Shown here piece by piece: positions 6,462 to 15,187 of a DNA stretch of 22,046 bases. How positions within the stretch are numbered: the stretch's first letter is position 1; each line of letters opens with the position of its first letter. The notes beneath the pieces were generated by a model. That model was given only the letters and a program-made list of their open reading frames with translations, did no database searches and was not told the origin of the DNA. The stretch is from positions 1 through 22,046 of the forward strand of contig NZ_MSTI01000014.1 of the NCBI RefSeq assembly GCF_001949125.1, given 5' to 3'. Source of the DNA: Deinococcus marmoris. GTDB taxonomy: Bacteria > Deinococcota > Deinococci > Deinococcales > Deinococcaceae. The translations under genes and the position numbers were made by a program.

Positions 6462-9400
6462 ATGCTGAAGGCTCAGATGGACGTTCCCCTGACAGTGCTG
6501 GGCCAGCGACTGCGCGCCTTGACCGCACGGCGCGTCGGTCTGGCCGCGTATCTGTGGGGCGAGGCCGGCATCGGCAAGTCGTATACCAGCCGCGCGCTGC
6601 TGCGGGGAACGCCGTACCGCAGTCTGACGCTTCCGGCCCGGCTGTCCCTGCCCGAACTGGTCCGCACCCTGCCGCGCCCGGCCCGACTGCGCGACTGGAC
6701 GCGGGCGGCGCTGGACAGCCTGGAAGCGGGACAGACCATGACCGTGACCACCGCCGATCTTCTGGCCGCTCTGCTGGACCAGCTCTCGCCCTTCGTACTC
6801 TGTCTTGAAGACCTGCACGAAGCGGACGCTGCCCGCATTCAACTGACGGCTCAACTGGCCGCTGCCGTGGCCAGGACACGCGGGGCCGCCCTGCTGATCA
6901 GCAGCCGCCTGCCACCGCCCGAGGCTTGGCCGGAGGATGCGCTGGTTCTGAGCCTGGAACGCCTTTCACCCCAGGCCAGTGCAGTCATGCTAATTGCCGA
7001 GGCCGGGGCTGAGCTGCCTGCCGGAGCGTTGGCCTGGATCTTTGAGCGGGCACGCGGCAATCCACTGTTCACCCTGGAATACTTCCGGCTGCTGGCGCGG
7101 CAGGGCCATCTGTGGAACGACGGCGAACGCTGGCGCTGGCGTGAACCCGCCGCCGGTCTGCTTCCCCTGACGGTGGAGGCCATCATCGAGCACACGCTGA
7201 ATCAGGCACTGGAGGGGCCTGCGCTGGCCAACACCTTCATGGCCCAGGCCCTGCTGCCGCTGGGGACGGCCCAGGCCCTCCAGGCCGAGGTAGCGGACCT
7301 CTCAGTTCAGACATTCAGCGTGGCCCAGCAGGCGCTGGAGCAGCGGGGGGTGTTGTTGGGCGGGAACTTCGCGCATCCACTGTACCGTGAGGTGGGACTG
7401 CGGTTGCTGGACCCAGCCCAGCAGCAGCGATTGGCTGGACGCGCCTTGAACGCCTTGCAGACGCGAGATCCGCAGGGGGCGGCCGCCTTCATTGACCTGG
7501 CGGGCCTGGCCGGACCACCCGCCCTTGAGCTGCTGCGCCGGGCCGCAGACGACGCCGGCAAGCAGCAGCAACCCGCGCAACAGGCCAGGTGGCTTGAACG
7601 CGCCCTCGGCCATGCCAGTGGGACCGAGCGCCATCCCCTGGCCTTTCAGGCCGCCCGAACTCTGGTAGAGCATGACCTGAAGGCAGCGGGCGCTCTGGCT
7701 GAAGCGGCGGTACGGGAACGCCCGGACGATCCAGAGACTGTCATTTTGTTGGCTGAAATCCAGGCGCGTCAATTGAGGCTGACCGAGGCAGAACAGGGGC
7801 TGGATCGGCTGTCCACCGGGCCGCACACCGCCCTGACGATCACGGCCAAACGTATTGAGCTGCGGTCCTTTGCCCGGCAGTACGGGGCTGCCGTCGCCCT
7901 CTGGGAGCAGTGGCGCAGCGCACTGGACACCCAGGCATCCGCCGCCTTGCACGGCCAGGTGGCCTTCTGCCTGATTCTTCTGGACCGCGAGGACGAGGCC
8001 TTTGAACTGGCGACGGCGGGCCTGGACCGCTTCGAATGCACGCCAGAGGAGCGGGCCAAGTTTCTGGGTCTTCAGGCCATGTACTACTCCCGGCGTGGGC
8101 TGCCCAGCCGGGCAGTCACGATCTTTGAACAGGTGGCCGAGGAATATGAGCGCATCGGGTCTCCGCGCAGAACGGCGGCGGCCTATGCCAATCTGGCGAT
8201 TGCGCTGGAACAGGTGGGCCAGTACCGCCAGCAGGCGGCGGCCTGGGAGCAGTCGGTGTCCTGGCGCGAGCAGGCCGCCGATCCCTATCAAACGGGCATC
8301 AGCCGCATGGCGCTGGCGAGCGTGCGGACCAAACTGGGGCAGTATCAGGAGGCCGAGGACCTGTTACTGGACTTCCAGGGCCTGCTCAGGGCCGACGATC
8401 CAGCCACCACACTCACCTATTTCAGCATCCTGTGCGAACTGTACGCCGCCTGGCGGACCCCGCTCTCCGGCCTTCTGCTGAGAAGACATGCTGTCCAGGC
8501 TGTCACGCAGGCGCGTGAACACGGCCATCGAGGCTACCTGGCCGACGCGCTGGGCCAACTGATTCCTGTGGAAGTGGAGGGCGGTCACCTGGCGCAGGCC
8601 GACGCCCTGTCTCTTGAATTGCTGACACTGACCGGGGTCCAGGCCAATCCTGAAAGCCAGGTGACCGCCCTGCGGGCGCGGGCCACCGTCCTGGCCGCGC
8701 TCCAGCGCTCTGACGAGGCTGACGAGGCACTGGAACAAGGCGAACATCTGGCCGCGCAGCATGACCTGCGAGATGAGTTTCACCTGACTGGGCTTGACCG
8801 CGCCCGCTTGAGCCATGATGTCGCCCGCGCCCGCGAACACCTGCACTGGTTCCGTCAGCAGGGATTGAGGACGGCCATTGACCAGACCCTGAATTTTTTT
8901 CCCGAACTGGCAGAACAGGCTGGAACGGACAGCGGGAGAACGGGTCCAGATGGTCTACTTCCCGTCTCCGAATGGCCGCACCTGGGTGTGCTGGGCGAAC
9001 TGCGCTTCAGGTCTGCGGGCGGCCCAGCGGTTCAGGCCGTGCCTGTGCGTGGACGGCAACGCTGCGCCCTGCTCGCTGCTCTGCTGGAAGCCCGGCTGCG
9101 CGGTCAGGGCGAGGCGTCCCGACTGGACCTGGTGGACATCCTCTATTCGCAGGCCGATGAGGTTCATGGGCTGGCGGCCCTCAAGGAGCTGGTTCACCAG
9201 ACCCGCACGGCGCTGGGGCCAGGCGTGATCCAGACCACCGAGGGCGGCTACATGCTGGGCGAGGTGCAAAGCGACGCCGAGATATTTCTGAAGACCGGTG
9301 AGACCCGGCTGTGGCGCGGCCCCTACCTGGCGGGTGGCGTTCTGGAACCCGACATGTTGATTCAGGACACCCTGTACCAGTCCCTGCATGCCTGCGCCCA

Positions 9401-9632
9401 GGCCATGCTGGCCACCGATCCCGCTGAGGCCGCCCGCGTGGGCCGCCTGCTGTGCGGGGCCAGTCCCTATGACTGGGCTGCCCTGGCGCTGACCCTGCGG
9501 GCGCTGCGGGCCGCCGGAAACCACCGCAGCCTGGGCCGTTTCTACGCTGCTGCGCGGCAGGGGTTTGAAGAGGTGGGCGAGGCGTTGCCCGCAGACTGGG
9601 CGGCCTTTCTGGAAGGCCACGCCCCAGCTTGA
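6462..9632 (+). CDS. AAA-TPR regulator with C-terminal SARP domain
   Basis: This 1056-aa protein mirrors the architecture of the regulator at 341-3535. An AAA/STAND ATPase comes first, with Walker A GEAGIGKS at 33-40 and Walker B VLCLEDLH at 112-119. A long TPR-like helical region spans about 300-800. The SARP-type winged helix lies near the C-terminus (from about residue 841, LGVLGELRF... to GGYML...SDAEIF) and is followed by a BTAD-like region to about 1050. It probably works as a signal-responsive transcription factor. Two starts are possible: the ATG at 6462, or the ATG at 6477 five bases after GAAGG, which has the better ribosome site. The protein ends 3 bases before the convergent DUF1772-like gene. 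Fusion order aside, the family call is secure; target promoters are unknown. Confidence 0.85.
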   Translation: MLKAQMDVPLTVLGQRLRALTARRVGLAAYLWGEAGIGKSYTSRALLRGTPYRSLTLPARLSLPELVRTLPRPARLRDWTRAALDSLEAGQTMTVTTADLLAALLDQLSPFVLCLEDLHEADAARIQLTAQLAAAVARTRGAALLISSRLPPPEAWPEDALVLSLERLSPQASAVMLIAEAGAELPAGALAWIFERARGNPLFTLEYFRLLARQGHLWNDGERWRWREPAAGLLPLTVEAIIEHTLNQALEGPALANTFMAQALLPLGTAQALQAEVADLSVQTFSVAQQALEQRGVLLGGNFAHPLYREVGLRLLDPAQQQRLAGRALNALQTRDPQGAAAFIDLAGLAGPPALELLRRAADDAGKQQQPAQQARWLERALGHASGTERHPLAFQAARTLVEHDLKAAGALAEAAVRERPDDPETVILLAEIQARQLRLTEAEQGLDRLSTGPHTALTITAKRIELRSFARQYGAAVALWEQWRSALDTQASAALHGQVAFCLILLDREDEAFELATAGLDRFECTPEERAKFLGLQAMYYSRRGLPSRAVTIFEQVAEEYERIGSPRRTAAAYANLAIALEQVGQYRQQAAAWEQSVSWREQAADPYQTGISRMALASVRTKLGQYQEAEDLLLDFQGLLRADDPATTLTYFSILCELYAAWRTPLSGLLLRRHAVQAVTQAREHGHRGYLADALGQLIPVEVEGGHLAQADALSLELLTLTGVQANPESQVTALRARATVLAALQRSDEADEALEQGEHLAAQHDLRDEFHLTGLDRARLSHDVARAREHLHWFRQQGLRTAIDQTLNFFPELAEQAGTDSGRTGPDGLLPVSEWPHLGVLGELRFRSAGGPAVQAVPVRGRQRCALLAALLEARLRGQGEASRLDLVDILYSQADEVHGLAALKELVHQTRTALGPGVIQTTEGGYMLGEVQSDAEIFLKTGETRLWRGPYLAGGVLEPDMLIQDTLYQSLHACAQAMLATDPAEAARVGRLLCGASPYDWAALALTLRALRAAGNHRSLGRFYAAARQGFEEVGEALPADWAAFLEGHAPA

Positions 9633-9635
9633 GCC

Positions 9636-10073
9636 TCAGCGCCACAGCAGCAGCAGGACGAAGGCCAGCCCGCCCAGCACCGTCCGAAGCGGGTGAAGGT
9701 CAGACCAGCGCCGCCGAAGCTGTTCGCCCTCGGGGGGTGGCTGCCGCGCGTCGTACCCTTGCAGCGCCAGATTGAGCGGCACCATCAGCCGCACTGTCAC
9801 CAGCACGTCGGCCAGCACCACGGCGAAGGCGAGCAGGGCCAGCCAGCCACGTCCGGTACCGAAAGTTAGCGCGAAGAGGCCCAGGCAGCACGCCATCAGC
9901 GCCAGCAGCAGCGGGGGCATCATGCGCCGGAACAGCGCGTCACGCGGCTGGTGCATTTGCAGGTAGGCGCTGAGGCCCACCTCGCGCAGGTAAAAGCCCT
10001 CCAGCAGCCCTGAAACCAGGATGCCCGCATTCAGGCCCGCCAGTACGGTGCCGATCACCCATAACAGATTCAT
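9636..10073 (-). CDS. DUF1772 (anthrone oxygenase-like) membrane protein
   Basis: The start is taken at the ATG at 10071-10073 because AAAGGAGG lies 4 bases upstream on the minus strand; an in-frame start 26 codons earlier has no such site. The 145-aa product has four hydrophobic segments. Its ending, VPLNLALQGYD...RRRWSDLHPLRT, matches the pattern common in DUF1772 proteins (PLN...W...H.VRT). Some members are called anthrone oxygenase-like, but most have no tested role. It converges on the large regulator with only 3 bases between stops and is divergent from the secreted-protein cluster to its right. Confidence 0.65.
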   Translation of the reverse strand: MNLLWVIGTVLAGLNAGILVSGLLEGFYLREVGLSAYLQMHQPRDALFRRMMPPLLLALMACCLGLFALTFGTGRGWLALLAFAVVLADVLVTVRLMVPLNLALQGYDARQPPPEGEQLRRRWSDLHPLRTVLGGLAFVLLLLWR

Positions 10074-10329
10074 ACGGCCTCCTTTGACCCCGGCTTCAAG
10101 CGCCGCTTCACCGTACACCCACGCTGGGGCGGCGTGAAGTGAGCGGCGCAAGCCCCCCTTTTGCTGACCGCCGTATCACCGTGGGCGGCTCAGGCTGTGG
10201 GTCAAGGAGGGGGAAAGAGACAACCAGAAACACAGTCGGCTCCGGCATTCATCGGCCCAGCCACTTCGGAAGCGCGGGCCACTGCTGGCCTTTTCCGACG
10301 CATTCTTTCAGTCCCGGGGGGAAGAAATC

Positions 10330-10557
10330 ATGTTCAGAAAAGCTCTGCTGCTGTGCGCCGCTGGCGTACTGGCGTCCAGTGCCACATTGGCCCTGGCCCA
10401 GTCGCCACAGTTCTACCGCCTGCAACTCCAATCGGACGGACAGTATCTGGACGCCGATCACTGCACGGCCACGCTGGGCCTGAATCCAGGGTCCACCTAC
10501 GCGGACGGAGCCTGCCAACTGTGGCGCCTGGTTCCCGAAGCGGTGCGGATCGACTGA
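10330..10557 (+). CDS. Small secreted protein, 75 aa
   Basis: The frame starts at the ATG at 10330, after a G-rich ribosome site (GGGGGGAAG). Residues 1-23 form a clear Sec signal peptide ending ALA-Q. The mature part of about 52 aa has two cysteines (45 and 62) that could form a disulfide. A segment of the type SDGQYLDAD...G..QLWRL resembles a single repeat of a ricin-type beta-trefoil, although a full trefoil needs three. It may be a remnant or a small independent exoprotein. It is the first gene of the plus-strand secreted cluster, 116 bases before the cupin gene. Function unknown. Confidence 0.6.
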   Translation: MFRKALLLCAAGVLASSATLALAQSPQFYRLQLQSDGQYLDADHCTATLGLNPGSTYADGACQLWRLVPEAVRID

Positions 10558-10673
10558 AGCAGGGCCGGGACAGGTGGCTTAGCGCGGTCTGTCCCACTCT
10601 GCGGCCAGAGCCGCCTCTTCCCGAATGACCACCGGCCTTCACCAGATCAACCGAGAAGATCAAGGAGCCGTGT

Positions 10674-11201
10674 ATGACTGACCCCACCTCTGCCCTCTCC
10701 CGCCGTGAACTGATTCAGCGTGCCGCCGTCCTGGGACTGGCGGGCCTGCCCCTGGTGCGCGGTGCCGGACTGGCCCAGACCACTCCCGTTCTGGTAACAC
10801 CATCCGCTACAGGGGCGACGGCCAGCGACTACAAATTGAGCCTGGCTGGCCTGGCCCCCGTCACCATTCTTCAGGACGTGAGCGCCCGCAAAGGCAATAA
10901 GGCGGCCTGGCCGCTGCTGGCGGGCGTGTCGATTGCACAGGTGGAACTCCCGGAAGGCACCTGGCGAGCGCCGCATTACCACACCAATGCCCACGAACTG
11001 GCGGTGATCGTGCGGGGAAGCGCGAAGGCCGGACTGCAAACGCCGGGGCAGGAGTGGCTGGAACTGGAGCTGGCGGAAGGAGACTGCGTGTATTTTCCGC
11101 TCGGCTGGCCGCACTGGCTCAGGAACACCGGCAAAGGCGCGCTGCACACGTATTTCAACTACGGGCATGAACAACCCGCCACCGTTGAAGTTCCGGGCTG
11201 A
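10674..11201 (+). CDS. Tat-exported cupin-domain protein
   Basis: The 175-aa product starts at the ATG at 10674, behind AAGGAG. Residues 9-13 (SRREL) followed by a hydrophobic stretch form a twin-arginine signal, so it is probably exported folded with its metal. The cupin motifs fit exactly. Motif 1 has Gly95, His101, His103, Glu108 and Gly115; motif 2 has Gly136, Pro142, Gly144, His147 and Asn151. The three histidines and the glutamate form the usual metal site of a single-domain cupin. Small cupins include dioxygenases, decarboxylases and sugar isomerases, so the reaction cannot be assigned. Tat export fits a metalloenzyme assembled in the cytoplasm. Confidence 0.85.
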   Translation: MTDPTSALSRRELIQRAAVLGLAGLPLVRGAGLAQTTPVLVTPSATGATASDYKLSLAGLAPVTILQDVSARKGNKAAWPLLAGVSIAQVELPEGTWRAPHYHTNAHELAVIVRGSAKAGLQTPGQEWLELELAEGDCVYFPLGWPHWLRNTGKGALHTYFNYGHEQPATVEVPG

Positions 11202-11353
11202 CGCAGATAACACGTAAAGCGTAGCCATCACACTGCCCAAACCCCATGCCGGGCGAACCCGTCCGTAGCGCTCCACCCCATTCCTGGCTCCACCCACCCC
11301 CATTCAGAAGTGGCACCAGCGCCCTCACCCACCGTTCTTCAGGAGGCGTTCTC

Positions 11354-11608
11354 GTGAACCCCAGCAGCGAAACCCCGAACGACCCCACTGGCGGCTTGGG
11401 TTCAGCCACCACCACAGTGCCCGCCGCCGTGCGCTACCGCCTGTGTCCCCGTTGCGCGCGGGCCGTGCCGATGACCTCCGGCGAGCGCTACTGCGCCAAC
11501 GACGGCACGCGGCTGCTGGACGGCTGCCCGCAGTGCCACGCGCCCATCACCTCGCCGTATGCCCGCTACTGCGTGCGCTGCGGCACGGACCTCAAACGCC
11601 CGTCCTAA
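11354..11608 (+). CDS. Double zinc-ribbon protein
   Basis: The start is a GTG at 11354, seven bases after AGGAGG. An in-frame ATG lies further upstream without a ribosome site. The 84-aa product has a low-complexity N-terminus (residues 1-28) and two zinc ribbons. The first has Cys31, Cys34, Cys47 and an Asp at the fourth position (YCANDGTRL), a variant seen in many bacterial ribbons. The second has Cys58, Cys61, Cys73 and Cys76. Such proteins bind zinc and may act as adaptors or redox-sensitive partners. There is no export signal, so it is cytoplasmic, unlike its neighbours. It ends 33 bases before the protease gene and is probably co-transcribed with it. Confidence 0.75.
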   Translation: MNPSSETPNDPTGGLGSATTTVPAAVRYRLCPRCARAVPMTSGERYCANDGTRLLDGCPQCHAPITSPYARYCVRCGTDLKRPS

Positions 11609-11641
11609 GCCACCCAGCGCCCAAACCCCAAGGAGAACACC

Positions 11642-13324
11642 ATGTCCAAGTCCAAGCTGCCTCCCGTCCTGATTCTGCTGACCCTGGCCCTGGCCGCCTG
11701 TGGTTCTTCTGGTGGTGGGGGAAATCCTCCACCAGACGACGCACAGGCCGCCTTTTTCAAGGCACAGCCCGAATTCGGCGGCACCGCGCCTGCGGGTATA
11801 GAGAGCGTGACGCCCGCGCAGTTCATGGAAGCCGTCAAGAACGGCGGCAAGGTCATTACCGAGCAAGACCTTGCCAAAGAACAGGCCGCCCAGGAAAAGC
11901 AGGACGCGCAGGACGATGCCGACGCCCGCGCCTACATCAAGCAGTACCCGGAATTCAGCGCCATTCTGAATCCCCCGGCAGCCGACGCCATCAACGCGGA
12001 CGGAGACCGATTGATCCAGGTTTCCACGGCAGGCGGACCCAAAACGGTCACGCTGATGGGCAACGCCTTCGGCAAGGCCGTGCTGGCAACCCACGCACGC
12101 ACCTTTCCCAGCCAGGTCAACCAGTACAACCTGTACAGCACGCTGTATACCGATCTGGACATCACCCTCAAAAAGCTGAACAACACCGTGCAGCAGTTCG
12201 GCCTGCCCGCGCCGGACGAGGTCAAGAACTACAGCGCCGACAGGTTGCTGATTCTGAACAAGAAGGCCAGCGACGTGATCCGCGAGTACGGGGCCGAGAT
12301 TTACAACATCGCGTCCCTGCTCGATCCGGCCAATGCGGAAACGGGATCGAAAGACCAGTTGGACCGGACCCAGAAGGGAGCCTGCCAAGCGCCCGCCGCC
12401 GGGGGTATCTACAACAACTTCGACTGGCCCCTCAAGGGGCTGACCACCACCGTCAAGGATCAGGGGCAGCGCGGCACCTGCTGGGCCTTCGCCACCGTGG
12501 CCGCGCTGGAAGCAGAAATCGCCCGGCGGGATCACAAGCTGGTCAACCTCTCGGAAGAGGATTACGCGGGCCACCGCTTTATTGAGTGGTCTCCCCGCAA
12601 GTTCGGCGAAGGCGGCGACCCGATTGGCATTGCCCAGAAGGCCAGTTCGGCAGCCTACATCTTCGCCTACGAGTCGCAGTGGCAGTACAACAAGAGCCTG
12701 AGCCGGATTGCCGACGCTGCAAAGCAGACCTACACCAGGTCGTGCAACAACTATCAAGACAGCGGCGTGAATTACGGCCCCTGCTCGAACACCACCGATC
12801 AGAGCGACTGGTACGTGACCCTGGTGGGCGGCAAGCTCTACCTGCTACGGCGACTGCCCAACACGGGCGTGGGCAGCGGCTACCGCATGGGCTTACCCAC
12901 CGATTTCTGGAACCAGAGTGACCTGGATCAGAGCATGGTGATCCTGCTACTGCGCTCAGTGCTGGGCCACCCCACCACCATCACGATGGACGCCCGCTAC
13001 ATGAAGCCCACCGCCAACACCGCGCCGTCCATGAACAACATGAATCCCGACGCCAACGGCTTTGTCCTCGCCCAGACCAAAAGGAATCTGCCGGGCGGCG
13101 TGCCGGACTGGGAACTGGATCACGTCATGACCGTGACCGGCTTCATCTCCAGCCAGAACCTCCAGAAGAAGCTGCCCAACCAGCCGGTGGCCGACGATTA
13201 CGGCTACTTCATCGTCAAGAACTCGTGGGGCGACTGCTGGGGCGATCAGGGCTTCGTGTACCTGCCGTGGACGTGGGTGAAGACCTTCACCGGGCAGGCC
13301 AGCACTGGGATTGCGCCGGAGTAG
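11642..13324 (+). CDS. Papain-family (C1) cysteine protease lipoprotein
   Basis: The 560-aa product starts at the ATG at 11642, after AAGGAGAA. Residues 1-20 are a lipoprotein signal with a lipobox ending in Cys20, followed by a Ser/Gly linker, so it is membrane-anchored outside the cytoplasm. Residues about 35-255 are a helical region that may be an inhibitory pro-segment. The catalytic domain (about 258-555) shows papain hallmarks: Gln274 (oxyanion hole), Cys280 in GTCWAF, an NLSEEDY segment, His494 in LDHVMTVTGF and Asn527 in VKNSWG. The domain is longer than papain, with an insert between about 315 and 480 containing further cysteines. Active-site residues are complete, so it is probably a working surface protease. 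Papain-type enzymes of this kind are uncommon in bacteria. Confidence 0.9.
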   Translation: MSKSKLPPVLILLTLALAACGSSGGGGNPPPDDAQAAFFKAQPEFGGTAPAGIESVTPAQFMEAVKNGGKVITEQDLAKEQAAQEKQDAQDDADARAYIKQYPEFSAILNPPAADAINADGDRLIQVSTAGGPKTVTLMGNAFGKAVLATHARTFPSQVNQYNLYSTLYTDLDITLKKLNNTVQQFGLPAPDEVKNYSADRLLILNKKASDVIREYGAEIYNIASLLDPANAETGSKDQLDRTQKGACQAPAAGGIYNNFDWPLKGLTTTVKDQGQRGTCWAFATVAALEAEIARRDHKLVNLSEEDYAGHRFIEWSPRKFGEGGDPIGIAQKASSAAYIFAYESQWQYNKSLSRIADAAKQTYTRSCNNYQDSGVNYGPCSNTTDQSDWYVTLVGGKLYLLRRLPNTGVGSGYRMGLPTDFWNQSDLDQSMVILLLRSVLGHPTTITMDARYMKPTANTAPSMNNMNPDANGFVLAQTKRNLPGGVPDWELDHVMTVTGFISSQNLQKKLPNQPVADDYGYFIVKNSWGDCWGDQGFVYLPWTWVKTFTGQASTGIAPE

Positions 13325-13334
13325 CGTGACGCGG

Positions 13335-13358
13335 GGGCGAGGAGTTCAGCCCTCGCCC
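13335..13358 (+). terminator. Stem-loop after the protease gene
   Basis: GGGCGAGG (13335-13342) pairs with CCTCGCCC (13351-13358) around an 8-base loop, 11 bases after the protease stop. No T-run follows, so it may be an attenuator or an mRNA-stabilising hairpin rather than a full intrinsic terminator. Confidence 0.4.
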
Positions 13359-13387
13359 TCCTCCATCTCAATCAAAGGACAGTTGAT

Positions 13388-14065
13388 ATGAACACGTTGC
13401 GCCCACGCTTTTTTCCACTCTTTATCGCCCTTGCCCTCACGCCCACTGCCGCTGCCCAGAGCTATTCCCTGGTGATCAACGGACAATCCGCCCCGGCCAA
13501 AGCCATCGTCGTGAACGGGCAGACGTATGTGCCGCTCTCGGCCCTCAAATTGCTGGGGATTCCCAGTAGCCTGGCGGGCAGCACCCTGACGCTGGGCAGC
13601 GCGGCCCCGGCCACCTCGCCTGGCGGCGCGAATCAGCGCGCCTCGCTGGAGGGTTGCATCAATGAAACGCTGTTCAACGGCGTGTGGCGCATGACCGTCA
13701 AATCGGTGACGCCGATCAGCCGTTACAACGGGCAGAACAAGGGCTACGCGCTGAGCGTGGAGTGGAAGAACGGCGCGAAGACCACTGCCGACGCGCTGAA
13801 CAGCGGGGTCAAGTCCTTTCAACTGATCTTGCAGGACGGCAGCACGCTGGAAAGCGAGAACGTGCAAGAAATTCAGTACAAAAAACTGGCACAGGGCGCG
13901 GGCAACACCTTCACGCTCAATTTCTACGCCGATTCGGCGCAGTCGCCGCGCCTGACCCCGCCCGACAAACTGCTGGTGGAGATCAATCCATTGGCCAGCG
14001 CCATGAAAGCGGCCTACACCACGCCCACGCCCAGTTTCCGGGTACGGCTGGGGTGTCAGAAATGA
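13388..14065 (+). CDS. Secreted protein with CuAO-N-like domain
   Basis: The 225-aa product starts at the ATG at 13388, behind AAAGGAC. Residues 1-23 form a Sec signal (cleavage near TAAA-Q). Residues about 25-70 (VINGQ...VVNGQTYVPLSALKLLGI) resemble the copper-amine-oxidase N-terminal domain, a small module in many cell-surface proteins that does not itself bind copper. Residues about 84-223 form a second beta-rich domain with two cysteines (90 and 223) that could be disulfide-bonded. It lies 63 bases after the protease gene and 26 bases before the Ig-like lipoprotein gene, so it is probably part of the same transcript. Catalytic function is not evident; a binding or scaffold role is plausible. 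Confidence 0.75.
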   Translation: MNTLRPRFFPLFIALALTPTAAAQSYSLVINGQSAPAKAIVVNGQTYVPLSALKLLGIPSSLAGSTLTLGSAAPATSPGGANQRASLEGCINETLFNGVWRMTVKSVTPISRYNGQNKGYALSVEWKNGAKTTADALNSGVKSFQLILQDGSTLESENVQEIQYKKLAQGAGNTFTLNFYADSAQSPRLTPPDKLLVEINPLASAMKAAYTTPTPSFRVRLGCQK

Positions 14066-14091
14066 ACCGTCCAGCATCACAAGGAGCCGTC

Positions 14092-15126
14092 ATGTCCCAG
14101 AGTCCCCTGCCCGCCGTGTCTGTCTTGGTTCTCCTCAGTCTGACCCTGGCCTCTTGCGCCACTGGCGGCGGTTCCGGCGGCACCCCCGACACGCCGCCGA
14201 CGGTGATCTCGGTCAGTCCCGCCAACGGCGCAAGAGGCGTTAAGTCCGACGCCAGAATCGTCGTGACCTTCAGCAAGGCGATGGATCAGGCCGCCACCCA
14301 GGCCGCCTACCAGTCTGCCGATCTGCCCGGCACCGCCGTGACCTTTGCGTGGAGTGCCGGGGACACGGTGCTGAGCATCCAGCCGAACACGCTGCTGACG
14401 TATGCCCAGGGCAGCAGCTTTACCGCTGTGGCGAAACGGTACGACTTCAGCCTGACTGGCACCGCCAAGGATAAGGCTGGGAAGACCCTCGGCCTGACCA
14501 CTTCCGGCTTCACGACGCTGCGTGACATCACCGTTGCGCTGCCCATCGTGGCCGCGCTGGACGGCGAGGAGTACAGAGTGGGAAGCAACTTCGCCAGTGT
14601 CCTGAACGCGCCGGTCATTCATGTTGGCGATACCCTCGGCGGCGGCGGGATTCGGGGTCTACTTACCTTCGATCTGTCGGCCATTCCTGCTGACATCGCT
14701 GCCGCCCCGCTGGCGGCCACTCTGAAGCTGCGGAAGAATGTTGTCGATGGAGACCCTTACACGGCCCTGAATCCCTGTATTCCCACCAAGACCTCGCCGT
14801 GCGCCAGCCTCTTCGTACCGGTCACGCTGGAACACGTCAATTTCGGCACGGCCCTGCTCGTTGGCGCGGCGTACAACACGCCTGCCCTCCATGAGCTGGG
14901 AGCCATCGACAGTCACTCGGTGCCGCAAAACACGGAGGTCAAGGCATCGGTGCTGGTGGCCGTGCAAGATGACCTGGCGAACCGGGTGCTGCGCGATAAC
15001 CGTTCGCAATACCGCCTGAGCTTTCCCAAAGAATCCAACGGCGACAGCTCTCCCGATACCGTAGCGTTTGCCGCAGGCGAGTCAGGCACGCCACCGTCCA
15101 TCGCGGTGGAGTACAGGGTTCCCTGA
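14092..15126 (+). CDS. Lipoprotein with Ig-like (Big_5) domain
   Basis: The ATG at 14092 is chosen because AAGGAG lies just upstream; the frame is open further left but overlaps the preceding gene. The 344-aa product begins with a lipoprotein signal (Cys22 after LTLAS). Residues about 36-145 match the SbsA/Big_5 Ig-like pattern: PPTVISVSPANGARGV...IVVTFSKAMD...AKDKAGKTLG...F. Residues about 150-344 look like a DNRLRE/carbohydrate-module-type beta-sandwich (RGLLTFDLSAIP...ATLKL...), seen in surface and adhesion proteins. It is probably anchored outside the cell beside the protease. The last gene of the run, it ends 61 bases from the convergent kinase gene. Confidence 0.8.
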   Translation: MSQSPLPAVSVLVLLSLTLASCATGGGSGGTPDTPPTVISVSPANGARGVKSDARIVVTFSKAMDQAATQAAYQSADLPGTAVTFAWSAGDTVLSIQPNTLLTYAQGSSFTAVAKRYDFSLTGTAKDKAGKTLGLTTSGFTTLRDITVALPIVAALDGEEYRVGSNFASVLNAPVIHVGDTLGGGGIRGLLTFDLSAIPADIAAAPLAATLKLRKNVVDGDPYTALNPCIPTKTSPCASLFVPVTLEHVNFGTALLVGAAYNTPALHELGAIDSHSVPQNTEVKASVLVAVQDDLANRVLRDNRSQYRLSFPKESNGDSSPDTVAFAAGESGTPPSIAVEYRVP

Positions 15127-15187
15127 CGGGCCGACTCTTGAAGAGTTTGTGCTGGGTGCGTGTTTTGCCAGCCCACGTCACCCGCAC

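Noticed and set aside
10567..10595. Terminator after the small secreted protein gene
   Set aside because: A 7-bp stem (GGGACAG/CTGTCCC) with a 15-base loop and no T-run is too weak to call.
15134..15146. Terminator after the Ig-like lipoprotein gene
   Set aside because: ACTCTT/AAGAGT has a 1-base loop and no T-run; it could not form a stable hairpin as drawn.
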